A stretch of DNA of 64,000 bases from Janibacter limosus (GCF_004295485.1 NZ_CP036164.1:2790001-2854000), one strand, 5' to 3'; positions 42,978-54,233 are shown, counted from the stretch's first letter. Translations and numbers: made by a program. Notes: generated by a model from the sequence alone, not told the origin.

Positions 42978-45517
42978 CGCCCTGCTCCTTCTGCATCGGT
43001 ACCGGCAGACCCGCCGGTGGGGCCGTCCGCACCGGCGGTGCGGTCGGTCTGGCCCTGCGTGCCCGTCACCTCGTCGAAGTGCGGGGCGGCCGCGCCCGTC
43101 GTGCTCTCACCCTCGGAGCCGGACCGGATCGCCTGCCAGACCCGCTCCGGGGTGCAGGGCATCTGCACGTCGTCGACGCCGAAGATCCGCAGCGCGTCGA
43201 CCACGCCGTTGACGATGCACGGCGTCGAGGCGATCGTGCCCGCCTCGCCGACGCCCTTGGTCCCCAGCGTGTTGGTCGTCGCGAGGGTCGTGGTGGTGGC
43301 GGTGTCGAAGCTGATGGTGTCGGCCGCCGTCGGCACGAGGTAGTCGACGAAGCTGCCGCTGACGAGGGTGCCCGAGTCGTCGTAGACGGCCTCCTCCCAC
43401 AGGGCCTGGGCGATGCCCTGGACAAGACCGCCGTGGATCTGTCCCTCGACGATCAGCGGGTTGACCACCTGGCCGACGTCGTCGACGCAGGTGTACTTGC
43501 GCAGGGTCACCTGCCCGGTCTCGGTGTCGATCTCCACGGCGCACAGGTGCGTGCCGTGCGGGTAGTTGAAGTTGACCGGGTCATAGGTCGCGTCGGCGTC
43601 GATGCCCGGCTCGATGTCGTCCGGGTAGTCGTGCGAGGCGAAGGCCGCCCCGGCGATCTCGGTGATGCCCACCGACTGGTCCGTGCCGGCGACCGCGAAG
43701 CGACCGTCGGTGAACTCCAGGTCGTCGGGGTTGGCCTCGAGCATGTGCGCCGCGTAGCGACGCGCCTTGTCGATGACCTTGTCCGCAGCCTTGACCACGG
43801 CCTCTCCCCCGACGACCAACGACCGCGAGCCGTAGGTGTCCAGGCCCTTGTGCGAGATCTGCGTGTCTCCGTGCAGGATCTCGACGCTCTCGAAGGGGAC
43901 GCCGAGCCGGTCGGCGACGATCTGGCTGAAGGCCGTCTCGTGGCCCTGGCCGTGGGCGCTCACGCCGACGACGACCTCGACCGTGCCGGTGGCGAGCATC
44001 CGCACGCTCGCGTGCTCCCACCCGCCGGCCCCGTAGTCCAGGCTGCCGAGCACCCGGCTGGGTGCCAGGCCGCACATCTCGGTGAAGGTCGAGATCCCGA
44101 TGCCGAGCTGCACGGGGTCATTGCTCTCGCGGCGTCGCCGCTGCTCCTCACGCAGCTCGTCGTAGCCGAACATCTCCTTGGCCATCGCGGTGGCGGCCTC
44201 GTAGTTGCCGGAGTCGTACTCGAGACCGGCGACGGAGGTGAAGGGGAACTCCTCGTGCGTGATCCAGTTGCGCTCACGGACGACCAGGGGGTCCTCACCG
44301 AGCTCGTGGGCCAGCTCGTCCATCATCCGCTCGATGCCGAAGGTCGCCTCGGGTCGCCCGGCGCCGCGGTAGGCGTCGGTCCAGGCCTTGTTGGTCAGGA
44401 CCGACTGCATCGAGAAGTGGTAGGCCGGGAACTTGTAGATGGCGTTGAACATGAAGGCGCCCAGCACGGGCACCCCTCCGCCGATCAGGGCCACGTAGGA
44501 GCCGAGGTCGGCGAGCAGGTCGACCTTGAGCCCGGTGACGTGCCCCTCCTTGTCGGCCGCGAGCGTGAGCCGCTGCCACTGGTCGCGCCCGTGGTGGGCG
44601 GCCATGAGCGACTCGGAGCGGGTCTCGGTGTACTTGACCGGCTTGCCCAGCTGCCGGGCGACCCACCAGGCGAGCCACTCCTCCGGCGTCACCTGCAGCT
44701 TGCCGCCGAAGCCGCCGCCGACGTCGGGGGCGATGACCCGGATCTTGGACTCGGGCACACCGGTCGTCGCCGCGAGGGCAAAGCGCACGATGTGCGGGAT
44801 CTGGGTCGCCGTCCACATGGTCAGCTGCTCACCGGTCGGGTCGACGACGACGGAGCGCGGCTCCATGAAGGCAGGGATCAGCCGCTGCTGGCGATACTCG
44901 CGCTCGATGAGGATGCCGCCGTCACGCGCCGTCGCGATGGCCTCCTCGACGTCGGTCCCGGTCCCTGCCGCGACAGAGTCGAAGACCCAGAGCGCCGACT
45001 TGTTGGTGCCCAGGTCCGGGTGCGCCAGGACCTTGTCCTGCGCGGACTCCTTGAGGTCCAGCGCGGCGGGTAGCTCCTCGTAGTCGACGTCGACCAGCTC
45101 GGCCGCGTCTCGAGCCTCGGCCGCGCTGCGAGCGACGATGACGGCGACGATCTCGCCGGCGAAGGTCACCCGGTCGGTCGGCATCGGCGGGTGCACGGGG
45201 GTCACCTGGTCCGGGCTCAGCGGCCAGGCGTTGATCAGGACGCCGACCGACTCGTCGAGGTCCGCCCCCGAGTACACGGCCACGACATTGGTCGCGGCCT
45301 TGGCCTCGCTCGTGTCGACGGCGGTGATCCTCGCGTGGGCGAAGGGGCTGCGCACCATGGCCATGTGCAGCATGCCCGGCAGGACGATGTTGTCGGTCCA
45401 GCGGGTACGACCGGTGATCAGCCGCTGGTCCTCCTTGCGGCGACGGTCCCGACCGATCTCGCGGACCGGCTTGTCGGTGGTCTGCTCGGTGGTCTGCTCT
45501 GCGGCCTCGACGCTCAT
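42974..45517 (-). CDS. coxL: Molybdopterin large subunit, form II CoxL/xanthine dehydrogenase type
   Basis: An 847-residue molybdenum hydroxylase catalytic subunit. Mo-cofactor contacts include [10 protein letters not shown] (268-277) and the active-site glutamate in GTKGVGEAG. The loop that holds Mo-Cu cysteine in true CO dehydrogenase reads AYRGAGR (382-388), without cysteine. That is the form II pattern; form I is AYRCSFR. The real substrate may be an aldehyde, heterocycle or other carbonyl. The last ~45 residues are a glycine/threonine-rich tail. The ATG overlaps the CoxS stop. The cofactor depends on molybdate uptake. Confidence 0.93.
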   Translation of the reverse strand: MSVEAAEQTTEQTTDKPVREIGRDRRRKEDQRLITGRTRWTDNIVLPGMLHMAMVRSPFAHARITAVDTSEAKAATNVVAVYSGADLDESVGVLINAWPLSPDQVTPVHPPMPTDRVTFAGEIVAVIVARSAAEARDAAELVDVDYEELPAALDLKESAQDKVLAHPDLGTNKSALWVFDSVAAGTGTDVEEAIATARDGGILIEREYRQQRLIPAFMEPRSVVVDPTGEQLTMWTATQIPHIVRFALAATTGVPESKIRVIAPDVGGGFGGKLQVTPEEWLAWWVARQLGKPVKYTETRSESLMAAHHGRDQWQRLTLAADKEGHVTGLKVDLLADLGSYVALIGGGVPVLGAFMFNAIYKFPAYHFSMQSVLTNKAWTDAYRGAGRPEATFGIERMMDELAHELGEDPLVVRERNWITHEEFPFTSVAGLEYDSGNYEAATAMAKEMFGYDELREEQRRRRESNDPVQLGIGISTFTEMCGLAPSRVLGSLDYGAGGWEHASVRMLATGTVEVVVGVSAHGQGHETAFSQIVADRLGVPFESVEILHGDTQISHKGLDTYGSRSLVVGGEAVVKAADKVIDKARRYAAHMLEANPDDLEFTDGRFAVAGTDQSVGITEIAGAAFASHDYPDDIEPGIDADATYDPVNFNYPHGTHLCAVEIDTETGQVTLRKYTCVDDVGQVVNPLIVEGQIHGGLVQGIAQALWEEAVYDDSGTLVSGSFVDYLVPTAADTISFDTATTTTLATTNTLGTKGVGEAGTIASTPCIVNGVVDALRIFGVDDVQMPCTPERVWQAIRSGSEGESTTGAAAPHFDEVTGTQGQTDRTAGADGPTGGSAGTDAEGAGR

Positions 45518-46023
45518 CGGGTGCCGCCCGCGCTGTCGGAGGCGCCGGCATTGGCCGCCGCCCCGGAGGACCCGGCTGCGGTCTGCACCGCTCGCACGAT
45601 GTTGTGGTAGCCGGTGCAGCGACAGAGGTTGCCCTCGAGACCGAGGCGGATCTCCTCCTCGCTCGGGTCGGGGTTGTCCCGCAGCAGGTCGACCGACTGC
45701 ATGATCATGCCCGGGGTGCAGTAGCCGCACTGCAGGGCGTGGCACTCGTGGAAGGCCTCCTGCACCGGGTGCAGCTGACCGTCGGTGGCCAACCCCTCGA
45801 TGGTGGTGACCTCGCACCCGTCGGCCTGGACGGCCAGGATGTTGCAGGACTTCACGCTCTTGCCGTCGAGGTGGACGGTGCAGGCTCCGCAGTTGGAGGT
45901 GTCGCACCCGATCACCGTGCCGGTCTTGCCGAGGCTCTCTCGCAGGTAGTGCACGAGAAGCATGCGGGGTTCAACGTCATCGGCGACTCTTGCGCCGTCG
46001 ACGACGAGCTCGATCCTGGCCAT
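45514..46023 (-). CDS. coxS: Mo-hydroxylase [2Fe-2S] small subunit (CoxS-like)
   Basis: A 169-residue iron-sulfur subunit. The plant-type cluster ligands are [12 protein letters not shown] plus a later cysteine in KSCN. The second, all-helical cluster uses CGYCTPGM and NLCRCTGY. The C-terminal ~25 residues are an alanine/glycine/serine tail. AGGAGA precedes the ATG. It transfers electrons from the Mo site to the FAD subunit. The order S-L-M-G follows the XdhC gene after an 80-bp gap. Confidence 0.94.
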   Translation of the reverse strand: MARIELVVDGARVADDVEPRMLLVHYLRESLGKTGTVIGCDTSNCGACTVHLDGKSVKSCNILAVQADGCEVTTIEGLATDGQLHPVQEAFHECHALQCGYCTPGMIMQSVDLLRDNPDPSEEEIRLGLEGNLCRCTGYHNIVRAVQTAAGSSGAAANAGASDSAGGTR

Positions 46024-46103
46024 GGGGCTCTCCTGAGGTCGATCACGACAGTGTGATGCGGCTCATGCTAGCGAGCACCCTCGGCCGGGTCACCCCCTTG
46101 ACA

Positions 46104-47234
46104 TCAGCCCTCGAGGGTGTGGTGGATCCGGCCGTCGCGGGCGGTCAGCCGCTCGCCCGTTCCGCCCCAGCGGTCGGCGACGAACTCGGCGGCGATGCTG
46201 ATCGCGGTCTCCTCCGGCGTCCGAGCCCCCAGGTCGAGGCCGATCGGGCTGCTCAGCCGCGCCAGCTCCGTCGAGGTCACGCCGGCCTCGCGCAACCGCT
46301 CCTCGCGGTCCTCGTGCGTGCGCCGCGAGCCCATCGCCCCGATGTAGCCGACCTCGGGCAGGCGCAGGGCCACCTCGAGCAGCGGTACGTCGAACTTGGG
46401 GTCATGGGTCAGCACCGTGATCACCGTGCGCCCGTCGATCCGGCCCGCCTCCTGCTCGGCGGCCAGGTAGCGGTGCGGCCAGTCGACGACGACGTCGTCC
46501 GCCGCGGGAAATCGGCTGTGGGTCGCGAAGACGGGGCGCGCGTCGCACACGGTGACGCGGTACCCGAGGAAGTCCCCCACCTTGGCCACCGCCGCCGCGA
46601 AGTCGATGGCCCCGAAGACGAGCATGCGTGGCGGGGGCGCGAAGGCCCAGACGAAGACCCGCATGCCCTCGCCGCGGCGCTCGCCGTCGGCTCCGTAACC
46701 GAGCGTGGCGTTGTGGCCGAGCGCCAGCTGCCCGAGGGCGTCGTCGCGCACCGCCGCGTCGACGCGTGGCGACCCGAGGGACCCACGCGGCTCCTCGTCG
46801 GGGCGGATGATCATCCGTCGCCCCAGCCACTGCACGTCGGGATGCTCGATGATCGTCGCGACGGCCACCGCCCGTCCGGCCTCGATGTCGGCGGCGACCT
46901 CGCCGAGCTCGGGGAAGGTCTCGCGGCTCATCTGCTCGACCCACACGTCGAGGATCCCGCCGCAGGTCAGGCCGACCGCCATCGCGTCGTCGTCGGAGAT
47001 GCCGTACCTGCGGAAGGCGGGGTCGCCGGAGTCCAGCACCTCCTGGGCCAGCTCGTAGACCGCGCCCTCGACGCACCCGCCGGACACCGACCCGACGGCC
47101 GTGCCGTCGGGTCCGACGAGCATCGAGGCACCGGGCGGACGAGGCGCGGACCGGAAGGTCGCGACGACGGTCCCGACACCGATCGAGTGGCCCTGCTCCC
47201 ACCACCGCAGCAGCTCCGGCAGCACCTCACGCAT
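46104..47234 (-). CDS. XdhC/CoxF-family Mo-cofactor maturation protein
   Basis: A 376-residue protein. The N-terminal XdhC_CoxI domain has TVVATFRSAPRPPGASM and GSVSGGCVEGAVY; CGGILDVWVE follows. The C-terminal Rossmann domain has LVFGAIDFAAAVAKVGDFLG, DARPVFATHSRFP and AMGSRRTHEDR. XdhC proteins bind molybdopterin cytosine or pterin cofactor and help insert sulfurated Mo into the large subunit. It overlaps the VWA gene by 8 bp. Confidence 0.9.
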   Translation of the reverse strand: MREVLPELLRWWEQGHSIGVGTVVATFRSAPRPPGASMLVGPDGTAVGSVSGGCVEGAVYELAQEVLDSGDPAFRRYGISDDDAMAVGLTCGGILDVWVEQMSRETFPELGEVAADIEAGRAVAVATIIEHPDVQWLGRRMIIRPDEEPRGSLGSPRVDAAVRDDALGQLALGHNATLGYGADGERRGEGMRVFVWAFAPPPRMLVFGAIDFAAAVAKVGDFLGYRVTVCDARPVFATHSRFPAADDVVVDWPHRYLAAEQEAGRIDGRTVITVLTHDPKFDVPLLEVALRLPEVGYIGAMGSRRTHEDREERLREAGVTSTELARLSSPIGLDLGARTPEETAISIAAEFVADRWGGTGERLTARDGRIHHTLEG

Positions 47235-48390
47235 CAGCGATCTCCTCCAGGAGCTCCTCGAACGCCCTCAACGAGTGACCGGCGACGAAGGCGTCGACAT
47301 GTGGCAGAGCAGCCACGATGCCGGTCTGGACAGGACGATACCCCGCCTTGCCGCGGTGCGGATTGGCCCAGATGACGCGGTGCGCCAGCCGGTGGATCCG
47401 GCCGAGCTGCGTGCCCAGCTCACCGCCGTCGCCGCGCTCCCACCCGTCGCTGATGATGACGACGACGGCGCCGCGCGTCAGGTGGCGGGTGCCGACACCC
47501 GAGAGGAAGACCCGCAGCACCTCGCCGAGCCGGGTCCCGCCCGACCAGTCCGGCACCTGCTCACCCGCACGCACCAGCGCCCGCTCGGGATCGCGGGTGC
47601 GCAGGGCCTCGGTGATCCGGGTCAGCCGGGTGCCGAGGGTGAAGACCTCCACCGTGGTGGTCGGTCCGCCACCGGCGGGGCCGCGGGCGTGCACCACCAC
47701 GTGGGCCAGCCTCAGCAGCGCGTCCGCGTAGGGGCGCATCGACCCCGAGACGTCGACGAGCAGGACCACCCGGCGCGCTCGCAGCCCCCGACGTCGGTGG
47801 TCGATCCGACTCGGCTCGCCCATCTGCCGCAGCATCGAGCGCAGGGTCGAGCGCACGTCGATCTCGCCACGTCGCCACGGGGTGCGTCGGGTGCTGCGTC
47901 GCACCGGCAGCCGCGCCCTCAGGCCGGCGAGCAGCGAGTCCAGCAGCGCCTTGTCCGCGGCTTCGAGCGCGGCCACGTCCCGGTGGCGCAGGATCTCCAC
48001 GTCGCTGGCCGCGACGTGGACGGTCTCGCTCCTCCCTTCGCCGGGAGCGGGGGCGACGTCGTCGAGGGGCAGCGGTGACGTGGTGGTGCGCTCCTGCTCG
48101 CGGATGTGCGGCCGCGCGCGCACGGCGGTCTGGCCGAACCACTCGGCGAAGACCTGGTCGAAGCGCACCAGGTCCTCCGGCCCGGCACAGAGGGTCGCGC
48201 GACCGGCCCTGCGCACGCCCTCACGGTCGCCCGCCCCCACGATCGCCGCTGCCTCGAGGAAGGCGGTCGACCGGTCGTGCGTCACTCCCACCCCGGCTGC
48301 ACGCGCCGCGTGGGCCAGCCCCAGGAGCACCTCGTCGACCCCGCGGGGCGCGCGGTCCCGGCCGGGCGCGCTCGACGAGGTCGCGGTCAT
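47227..48390 (-). CDS. CoxE-like VWA-domain protein
   Basis: A 387-residue protein. A basic, helical N-terminal part leads to the von Willebrand A domain beginning VVLLVDVSGSMRPYADAL (MIDAS) with later VVVIISDGWERG. CoxE proteins work with the MoxR-type ATPase in maturing the Cox-type Mo enzyme. Its ATG overlaps the ATPase stop as ATGA, and its own stop overlaps the XdhC start, giving one translational run. Confidence 0.9.
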   Translation of the reverse strand: MTATSSSAPGRDRAPRGVDEVLLGLAHAARAAGVGVTHDRSTAFLEAAAIVGAGDREGVRRAGRATLCAGPEDLVRFDQVFAEWFGQTAVRARPHIREQERTTTSPLPLDDVAPAPGEGRSETVHVAASDVEILRHRDVAALEAADKALLDSLLAGLRARLPVRRSTRRTPWRRGEIDVRSTLRSMLRQMGEPSRIDHRRRGLRARRVVLLVDVSGSMRPYADALLRLAHVVVHARGPAGGGPTTTVEVFTLGTRLTRITEALRTRDPERALVRAGEQVPDWSGGTRLGEVLRVFLSGVGTRHLTRGAVVVIISDGWERGDGGELGTQLGRIHRLAHRVIWANPHRGKAGYRPVQTGIVAALPHVDAFVAGHSLRAFEELLEEIADA

Positions 48391-49259
48391 CTCGCGAGGA
48401 CCCGGTCCAGGGCATCGCGGACCCGGTCGGCGTCCTCGCGGTACTTGATGACCGCGCCCAGGGTCCGAGCGGCGATCTGCAGGTCGAGCTCCTGCGCACC
48501 CAGCCGCTGCAGGGCGGCCACCCAGTCGAGGGTCTCCGCGACTCCCGGCGGCTTGACCAGGTCCAGGGCCCGCAGGTGCTGGACGGCACCGACCACCTGG
48601 GCGGCCAGCGTCCGGGTCACCTCGGGGATCCGGCTGCGGACGATCGCCACCTCGCGGTCCAGGCCCGGGTGGTCGATCCAGTGGTAGAGGCAGCGCCGCT
48701 TGAGGGCGTCGTGCAGCTCACGGGTCCGGTTGGACGTCAGGACGACCATCGGGGGCACCGTGGCGCTGATCGTCCCGAGCTCGGGGATGCTCACCGTCCA
48801 CGACGAGAGCACCTCGAGCAGGAAGGCCTCGAACTCGTCGTCGGCCCGGTCGATCTCGTCGATGAGCAGCACCGCCGGGCTGTGCCGCAGCGCCCGCAGC
48901 ACCGGGCGCTCGAGGAGGAAGCGCTCGTCGAAGAGGGAGCGCTCCGCCTCGTCGGGGAGGACCTCCCCCTTCGTCGTCAACGTCTCGAGGGTGCGCAGGT
49001 GCAGGATCTGCCGCGGGAAGTCCCAGTCGTAGAGGGCCTGCGAGGCGTCGATCCCCTCGTAGCACTGCAGGCGGATGAGGGGGACCCCCTCCAGCTCGGC
49101 GAGGGCCTCGGCGAGCGCGGTCTTGCCCGTGCCCGGCGCTCCCTCGAGCAGCAGCGGGCGCTGCATCTCCCTGGCGAGGAAGGCGACCGTGGCCAGGTCC
49201 TCGTCGGCGAGGTAGCCCGTGGCTCCCAGCCGATCCGCCAGCTGCTGAGGTGACGTCAT
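48387..49259 (-). CDS. MoxR/CoxD-like AAA+ ATPase
   Basis: A 290-residue AAA+ chaperone. Walker A is EGAPGTGKTALAE, Walker B LLIDEIDRAD, sensor VVLTSNRTREL and the arginine finger region LKRRCLYHW. CoxD-type members act as ATP-driven maturation factors, partially unfolding the Mo enzyme so copper/sulfur is placed in form I CODH. In this form II operon its duty is less clear. It is the first gene of the seven-gene operon. Confidence 0.9.
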   Translation of the reverse strand: MTSPQQLADRLGATGYLADEDLATVAFLAREMQRPLLLEGAPGTGKTALAEALAELEGVPLIRLQCYEGIDASQALYDWDFPRQILHLRTLETLTTKGEVLPDEAERSLFDERFLLERPVLRALRHSPAVLLIDEIDRADDEFEAFLLEVLSSWTVSIPELGTISATVPPMVVLTSNRTRELHDALKRRCLYHWIDHPGLDREVAIVRSRIPEVTRTLAAQVVGAVQHLRALDLVKPPGVAETLDWVAALQRLGAQELDLQIAARTLGAVIKYREDADRVRDALDRVLAR

Positions 49260-49274
49260 GCTGGGAGGCTACGC

Positions 49275-49311
49275 CGAAGGGCGGCTCCCCCATCGGGGGA
49301 ACCGCCCTTCG
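49275..49311 (-). terminator. Strong terminator after groEL
   Basis: CGAAGGGCGG (49275-49284) pairs with CCGCCCTTCG (49302-49311), and CCCCC-ATC-GGGGG forms the inner stem. It starts 27 bp beyond the groEL stop in the direction of transcription, and lies before the CoxD-type gene. Confidence 0.75.
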
Positions 49312-49337
49312 TCAGGTGCTGCGTGCAGCGGAGGGGC

Positions 49338-51071
<1,734 letters not shown>

Positions 51072-51090
51072 TCACCTGACCGGTCAAGGA

Positions 51091-51117
51091 TTATCACTCT
51101 CACGGGGAGAGTGCTAA
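51091..51117 (-). promoter_or_regulatory. CIRCE (HrcA) operator of groEL
   Basis: Read on the minus strand it is TTAGCACTC, nine bases, then GAGTGATAA, one mismatch from the consensus GAGTGCTAA. A second overlapping inverted repeat (GAGTGCTAA/TTGGCACTC, 51109-51134) lies next to it, with AATAAT as a possible -10. HrcA would bind here and release on heat shock. Confidence 0.88.
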
Positions 51118-51156
51118 CGCCATTATTGGCACTCTCGGTGGTCGAGTGCACACGCG

Positions 51157-51621
51157 TCACGTCCGCGGGTGGAGGTCCTCGAAGGTGGCGCGCATCGCAC
51201 CGTCGGCGTCCGAGGTGATCGGGTCGGCGAGGTCGGCGACGAAGATCGCGACCAGCTCGCGGGCCGGGTTGCCCTCGACCTCGGCCAGCAGACCGCGCCA
51301 GACGCCGAGGTTGGCGTGGTGGACCTCGGCGCACGCCTCGGCCGGCGCCAGGCCCTCGACAGCGGCACCCAGCTGCTCCGGCGACAGGGCGAGCGTCGCG
51401 GTGGAGCCGTCATGCCTGAGCACGGAGGCGAGGACCACGGCGGCCAGACCGTGGCGGCCGCCGGGGGTGTTGACGTGGGGCAGCTGCCAGCTCGGGTCGC
51501 TGCTCGCCGAGGTGATGCCGACCGCCCAGGCGACCGGCTGCCGCCACCCGTCGATGCGCCCGGTCAGGTGGTCCTTGATCGCCGCGAGCCCGGCGGGGGT
51601 GCTCCAGTCCATCTCAGCCAT
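51157..51621 (-). CDS. Conserved-type hypothetical protein
   Basis: A 154-residue soluble protein I do not recognise. It shows WSTPAGLAAIKDHLTGRIDG, SWQLPHVNTPGGRHG, STATLALSPEQLGAAVEGL and a C-terminal ADLADPITSDADGAMR. The composition is mixed alpha/beta without signal or membrane segment. Coding evidence is the codon-position bias and an ATG (51621) following hairpin 51642-51680. It lies between groEL and a DUF3263 gene on the same strand. Its function is unknown. Confidence 0.72.
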   Translation of the reverse strand: MAEMDWSTPAGLAAIKDHLTGRIDGWRQPVAWAVGITSASSDPSWQLPHVNTPGGRHGLAAVVLASVLRHDGSTATLALSPEQLGAAVEGLAPAEACAEVHHANLGVWRGLLAEVEGNPARELVAIFVADLADPITSDADGAMRATFEDLHPRT

Positions 51622-51641
51622 GGGTCCACCATGCCAAGGCG

Positions 51642-51680
51642 GGGGTGGCTCCGGTACCCCCTGCGCACCGGAACCACCCC
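51642..51680 (-). terminator. Interrupted hairpin, possible terminator
   Basis: GGGGTGG (51642-51648) with TCCGGT (51650-51655) pairs with ACCGGA (51667-51672) and CCACCCC (51674-51680), broken by one C-A mismatch. It lies downstream of the DUF3263 gene and just upstream of the next gene, so it could end the first transcript or structure the leader of the second. Confidence 0.45.
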
Positions 51681-51768
51681 GACGACCTCTCGTGCGTTGA
51701 GACGTCACCGGGCGTGGAGCGGTTGCCCCGGTGGGCGATCCGTGACAGATCCGTGATCTGCCGGGCGC

Positions 51769-52068
51769 TCAGACCTCGATGCCGAGGCGGCGGGCGCTGC
51801 GGGTGCGCTGGCGCTGGTCGCGCAGGCGGCGCAGCCGCTTGATGAGCATCGGGTCCTCGGACAGGGCGGCCGGGTTGTTGATCAGGCCGTTGAGCACCTG
51901 GTAATAGCGGGTGGAGCTCATGTCGAAGAGCTCCTTGATCGCCTGCTCCTTTGAGCCGGCGTACTTCCACCACTGGCGCTCGAAGGCCAGGATCTCCCGG
52001 TCGCGGTCCGTGAGCGGGACCGAGGGGGTCGGCTGGGCGGACTGGTCGGCGAGGTTCACGCGACGCAC
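51769..52068 (-). CDS. DUF3263 family protein (predicted DNA-binding)
   Basis: A 99-residue actinobacterial protein. The DUF3263 core is LTDRDREILAFERQWWKYAG then AIKELFDMSSTRYYQVLNGL, which has helix-turn-helix character and is thought to be a small DNA-binding protein. A basic tail (RRLRRLRDQRQRTRSARR) follows. GTG at 52068 is used; a GTG three codons later is an alternative. Confidence 0.88.
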   Translation of the reverse strand: MRRVNLADQSAQPTPSVPLTDRDREILAFERQWWKYAGSKEQAIKELFDMSSTRYYQVLNGLINNPAALSEDPMLIKRLRRLRDQRQRTRSARRLGIEV

Positions 52069-52124
52069 TGTACCGGCGGAATCACATGCTTGTCATTACC
52101 TCGGCGTGTCGGCTGGACAGCGAC

Positions 52125-52155
52125 GACGAAGGGAGTCCCTCACGCCCCCTTCGTC
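52125..52155. other. Inverted repeat GACGAAGGG/CCCTTCGTC
   Basis: GACGAAGGG (52125-52133) and CCCTTCGTC (52147-52155) are perfect, 13-nt loop. It lies in the 226-bp divergent gap between DUF3263 and the small ORF, and is made of the motif that is over-represented in the rest of the window. Confidence 0.55.
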
Positions 52156-52221
52156 CCATCCGTCACAGCGATGACCGCTCGGCGCACGCCTGGGCCGCAA
52201 TGGTCAGCAAAGAGCAAATTC

Positions 52222-52249
52222 GGTGGGTGGCGGCAATGGCGCCACCACC
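52222..52249 (+). other. Structured leader hairpin before the small ORF
   Basis: GGTGG-G-TGGCG pairs with CGCCACCACC across a GCAATGG loop, with one bulged G. It lies 45 bp before the 31-residue ORF. I could not match it to a known riboswitch. Confidence 0.4.
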
Positions 52250-52294
52250 CGGGGGGCAGGGGCCGGGACCCTCGTCTCGGAAGGACGAAGCATC

Positions 52295-52390
52295 ATGAAG
52301 AGGACACTCATCACCTGCGTCATGGCGGCAGGCCTGCTGCTGGCCGGCGCAGGATCCTGCCGCGGCAACCTGGTCTTCGCAGGGGAGTGA
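52295..52390 (+). CDS. 31-residue lipoprotein-like small protein
   Basis: A very short frame with GGAAGGACGAAGC before the ATG. It has two lysine/arginine residues, a hydrophobic core and then LLAGAGSC, resembling a lipobox with cysteine near residue 21, and only ten residues after it (RGNLVFAGE). It could be a small lipoprotein, a membrane peptide or an entericidin-like product. It is too short for firm identification. The preceding leader is structured. Confidence 0.5.
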   Translation: MKRTLITCVMAAGLLLAGAGSCRGNLVFAGE

Positions 52391-52464
52391 GCACCCTCGT
52401 CGAGGAGTGACTCACCCACCGCAGCCCCGGGCAGCCCGCCCGGGGCCGCGGCCTGTCGTGGGGG

Positions 52465-53823
52465 TCAGCCCATCGAGTCGAGGATGTCGCTGATGTCCTG
52501 CGTGGTCGTCTGCGGGTTGACGATGGCGAAGCGGGCGAGGGTCTCCCCCTCGTGCACGGTGGGCACGATGAAGGCGAACTCCTCGTCGAGCATCCGGTCC
52601 GACCACGCGGCGTAGTCGGCCGCGCTCCACCCGGTGCGTCGGAAGACGACGACGGACAGGAAGCGCTCGCCGACGAGCTCGAGCTCGTCGCGGCGGTGGA
52701 TCTCCGCCTCGGCGAAGGCCGCCACCTCGAGCGTCTTCTCCACCGCGGTGGTGTAGGCCTGCGTGCCGTGGGTCGAGAGGGAGAACCAGAAGGGCAGCCC
52801 GCGCGCCCGGCGGGTCAGGCCGACGGAGTAGTCGGTGGGGTTCCAGTCCGGCGCGTCGGTGAGCACGTCGAGGTAGCCGGCCCGCTGGGTGTGCGCGTTG
52901 CGAGCGGCGGCCGGGTCGCGGTAGAGCAGCGCGCAGCAGTCGAAGGGGGCGAAGAGCCACTTGTGCGGGTCGACGATGAAGGAGTCGCAGTGCTCGATGC
53001 CCGCGTAGAGATGGCGCACCGACGGCGCGGCCAGGCCGGCGCCGCCGTAGGCGCCGTCGACGTGGAACCAGATGCCGAGCTCGCGGCAGACCTCGGCGAC
53101 GGAGGTCAGGTCGTCGATGATGCCGAAGTTGGTCGTGCCGGCCGTCGCGACCACGGCGAAGTAGGTCTCGGGACCGTTGGCGAGCAGGACCTCACGCAGC
53201 CGCTCACCCGTGAGTCGGCCGCGCTCGTCGGGCTCGACGGCCGTCAGCTCGGCGTCCATGACGTCGCACGCCGACTGGATCGACGAGTGCGCGCCGCGGG
53301 TGGTCGCCACGCGGAAGGGCCGCTGGCCGGCAGGTGCCGTGCGCCGCGCCTCGGTGCGGGCCGCGACGAGGGCCGACAGGTTGCCGATCGTGCCGCCCGG
53401 GACGAAGACCCCGCCCGACGACTCGGGGAGGCCGACGAGGTCGGCGATCCACCGCAGCGCCTGGTTCTCCGCGTAGACGGCGCCCGACCCCTCGAGCCAT
53501 GACCCGGCATAGATCGAGCTCGCCCCGACGACGAGGTCGAACATCGCGGCCGCCTCGGTGGGAGCGCACGGGATGAAGGAGAGGTAGCGCGGGTGGTCGA
53601 CCGACAGGCACGCAGGCGCGAGGACCTCGGCGAAGAGGTCCATCGCCCGGTGACCACCCAGACCCTCGGCGGTGATCGTCTGACCGGCCTCCTCCTGCAG
53701 CTGTGCCGGCGTCAGCGGTCGGTCCAGCGGCACCGGGTCGAGCTCGAGCCGCTCCTTGGAGTAGTCGAGGACGATCTGGGCCAGCTCCGCCAGGGAGGTG
53801 TTGTCATCAGCGAATCCATGCAC
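52465..53823 (-). CDS. Group II PLP-dependent decarboxylase
   Basis: A 452-residue aromatic-L-amino-acid-decarboxylase-like enzyme. PLP contacts include VFVPGGTIGNLSAL, VATAGTTNFGIIDDL and the Schiff-base lysine in DPHKWLFAPFDC; HVDGAYGG carries the PLP aspartate. It may decarboxylate an aromatic or acidic amino acid, or act as a tyrosine decarboxylase-like enzyme. GTG at 53823 is used. It stands alone between the small lipoprotein ORF and the 77-residue gene. Confidence 0.9.
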   Translation of the reverse strand: MHGFADDNTSLAELAQIVLDYSKERLELDPVPLDRPLTPAQLQEEAGQTITAEGLGGHRAMDLFAEVLAPACLSVDHPRYLSFIPCAPTEAAAMFDLVVGASSIYAGSWLEGSGAVYAENQALRWIADLVGLPESSGGVFVPGGTIGNLSALVAARTEARRTAPAGQRPFRVATTRGAHSSIQSACDVMDAELTAVEPDERGRLTGERLREVLLANGPETYFAVVATAGTTNFGIIDDLTSVAEVCRELGIWFHVDGAYGGAGLAAPSVRHLYAGIEHCDSFIVDPHKWLFAPFDCCALLYRDPAAARNAHTQRAGYLDVLTDAPDWNPTDYSVGLTRRARGLPFWFSLSTHGTQAYTTAVEKTLEVAAFAEAEIHRRDELELVGERFLSVVVFRRTGWSAADYAAWSDRMLDEEFAFIVPTVHEGETLARFAIVNPQTTTQDISDILDSMG

Positions 53824-53999
53824 GAGGGCACTCTAGGGCCGATCCGGCACCGGCCCAGCCCTTCGCCCCGAGCTCTCCCCGCGCTCGCCGGGCGCTCCCC
53901 ACGGACACGCCACGAGGGCGGGAACGTCGTCGAATACACCTTCTGTTAACCTTGCGTTCATCTTGACCGCACGGGCGGACACGGACCGGGGAGGCCCAC

Positions 54000-54233
54000 A
54001 TGTTCACGATCAATGTCGATCACGTCGTCACCAACATCGCCGCAGACCTCTGCGTGCGCTACCCGCAGGTGGCCTGCGAGCGCATCGAGGCGATGGTCGC
54101 CACCGCACGCGAGCGCATGGAGGCGACCAACACCCACCCGGAGTTCCTCGCGCCGCTCATCGAGCACGCCGTGCGCATCGAGCTGCACGACCTGGCCGGC
54201 GCTCCCGTGCCGCCCACCAGCGCGACCTGCTGA
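54000..54233 (+). CDS. Small three-helix conserved-type protein
   Basis: A 77-residue soluble protein preceded by GGGGAGG. It has VVTNIAADLCVRYPQVACE, then IEAMVATARERMEATN, then FLAPLIEHAVRIELH, three amphipathic helices as in small actinobacterial dimerisation proteins. A hairpin terminator follows at once, so it is monocistronic. AT-rich sequence at 53935-53965 (CTGTTAACC, GCGTTCATC) probably carries the promoter. Function unknown. Confidence 0.75.
   Translation: MFTINVDHVVTNIAADLCVRYPQVACERIEAMVATARERMEATNTHPEFLAPLIEHAVRIELHDLAGAPVPPTSATC

Noticed and set aside
42974..45517. True form I CO dehydrogenase
   Set aside because: The loop is AYRGAGR, lacking the cysteine of AYRCSFR.
52200..52290. 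Known riboswitch (c-di-AMP or cobalamin type) before the small ORF
   Set aside because: I could see stems, but none of the conserved core sequences of those classes.
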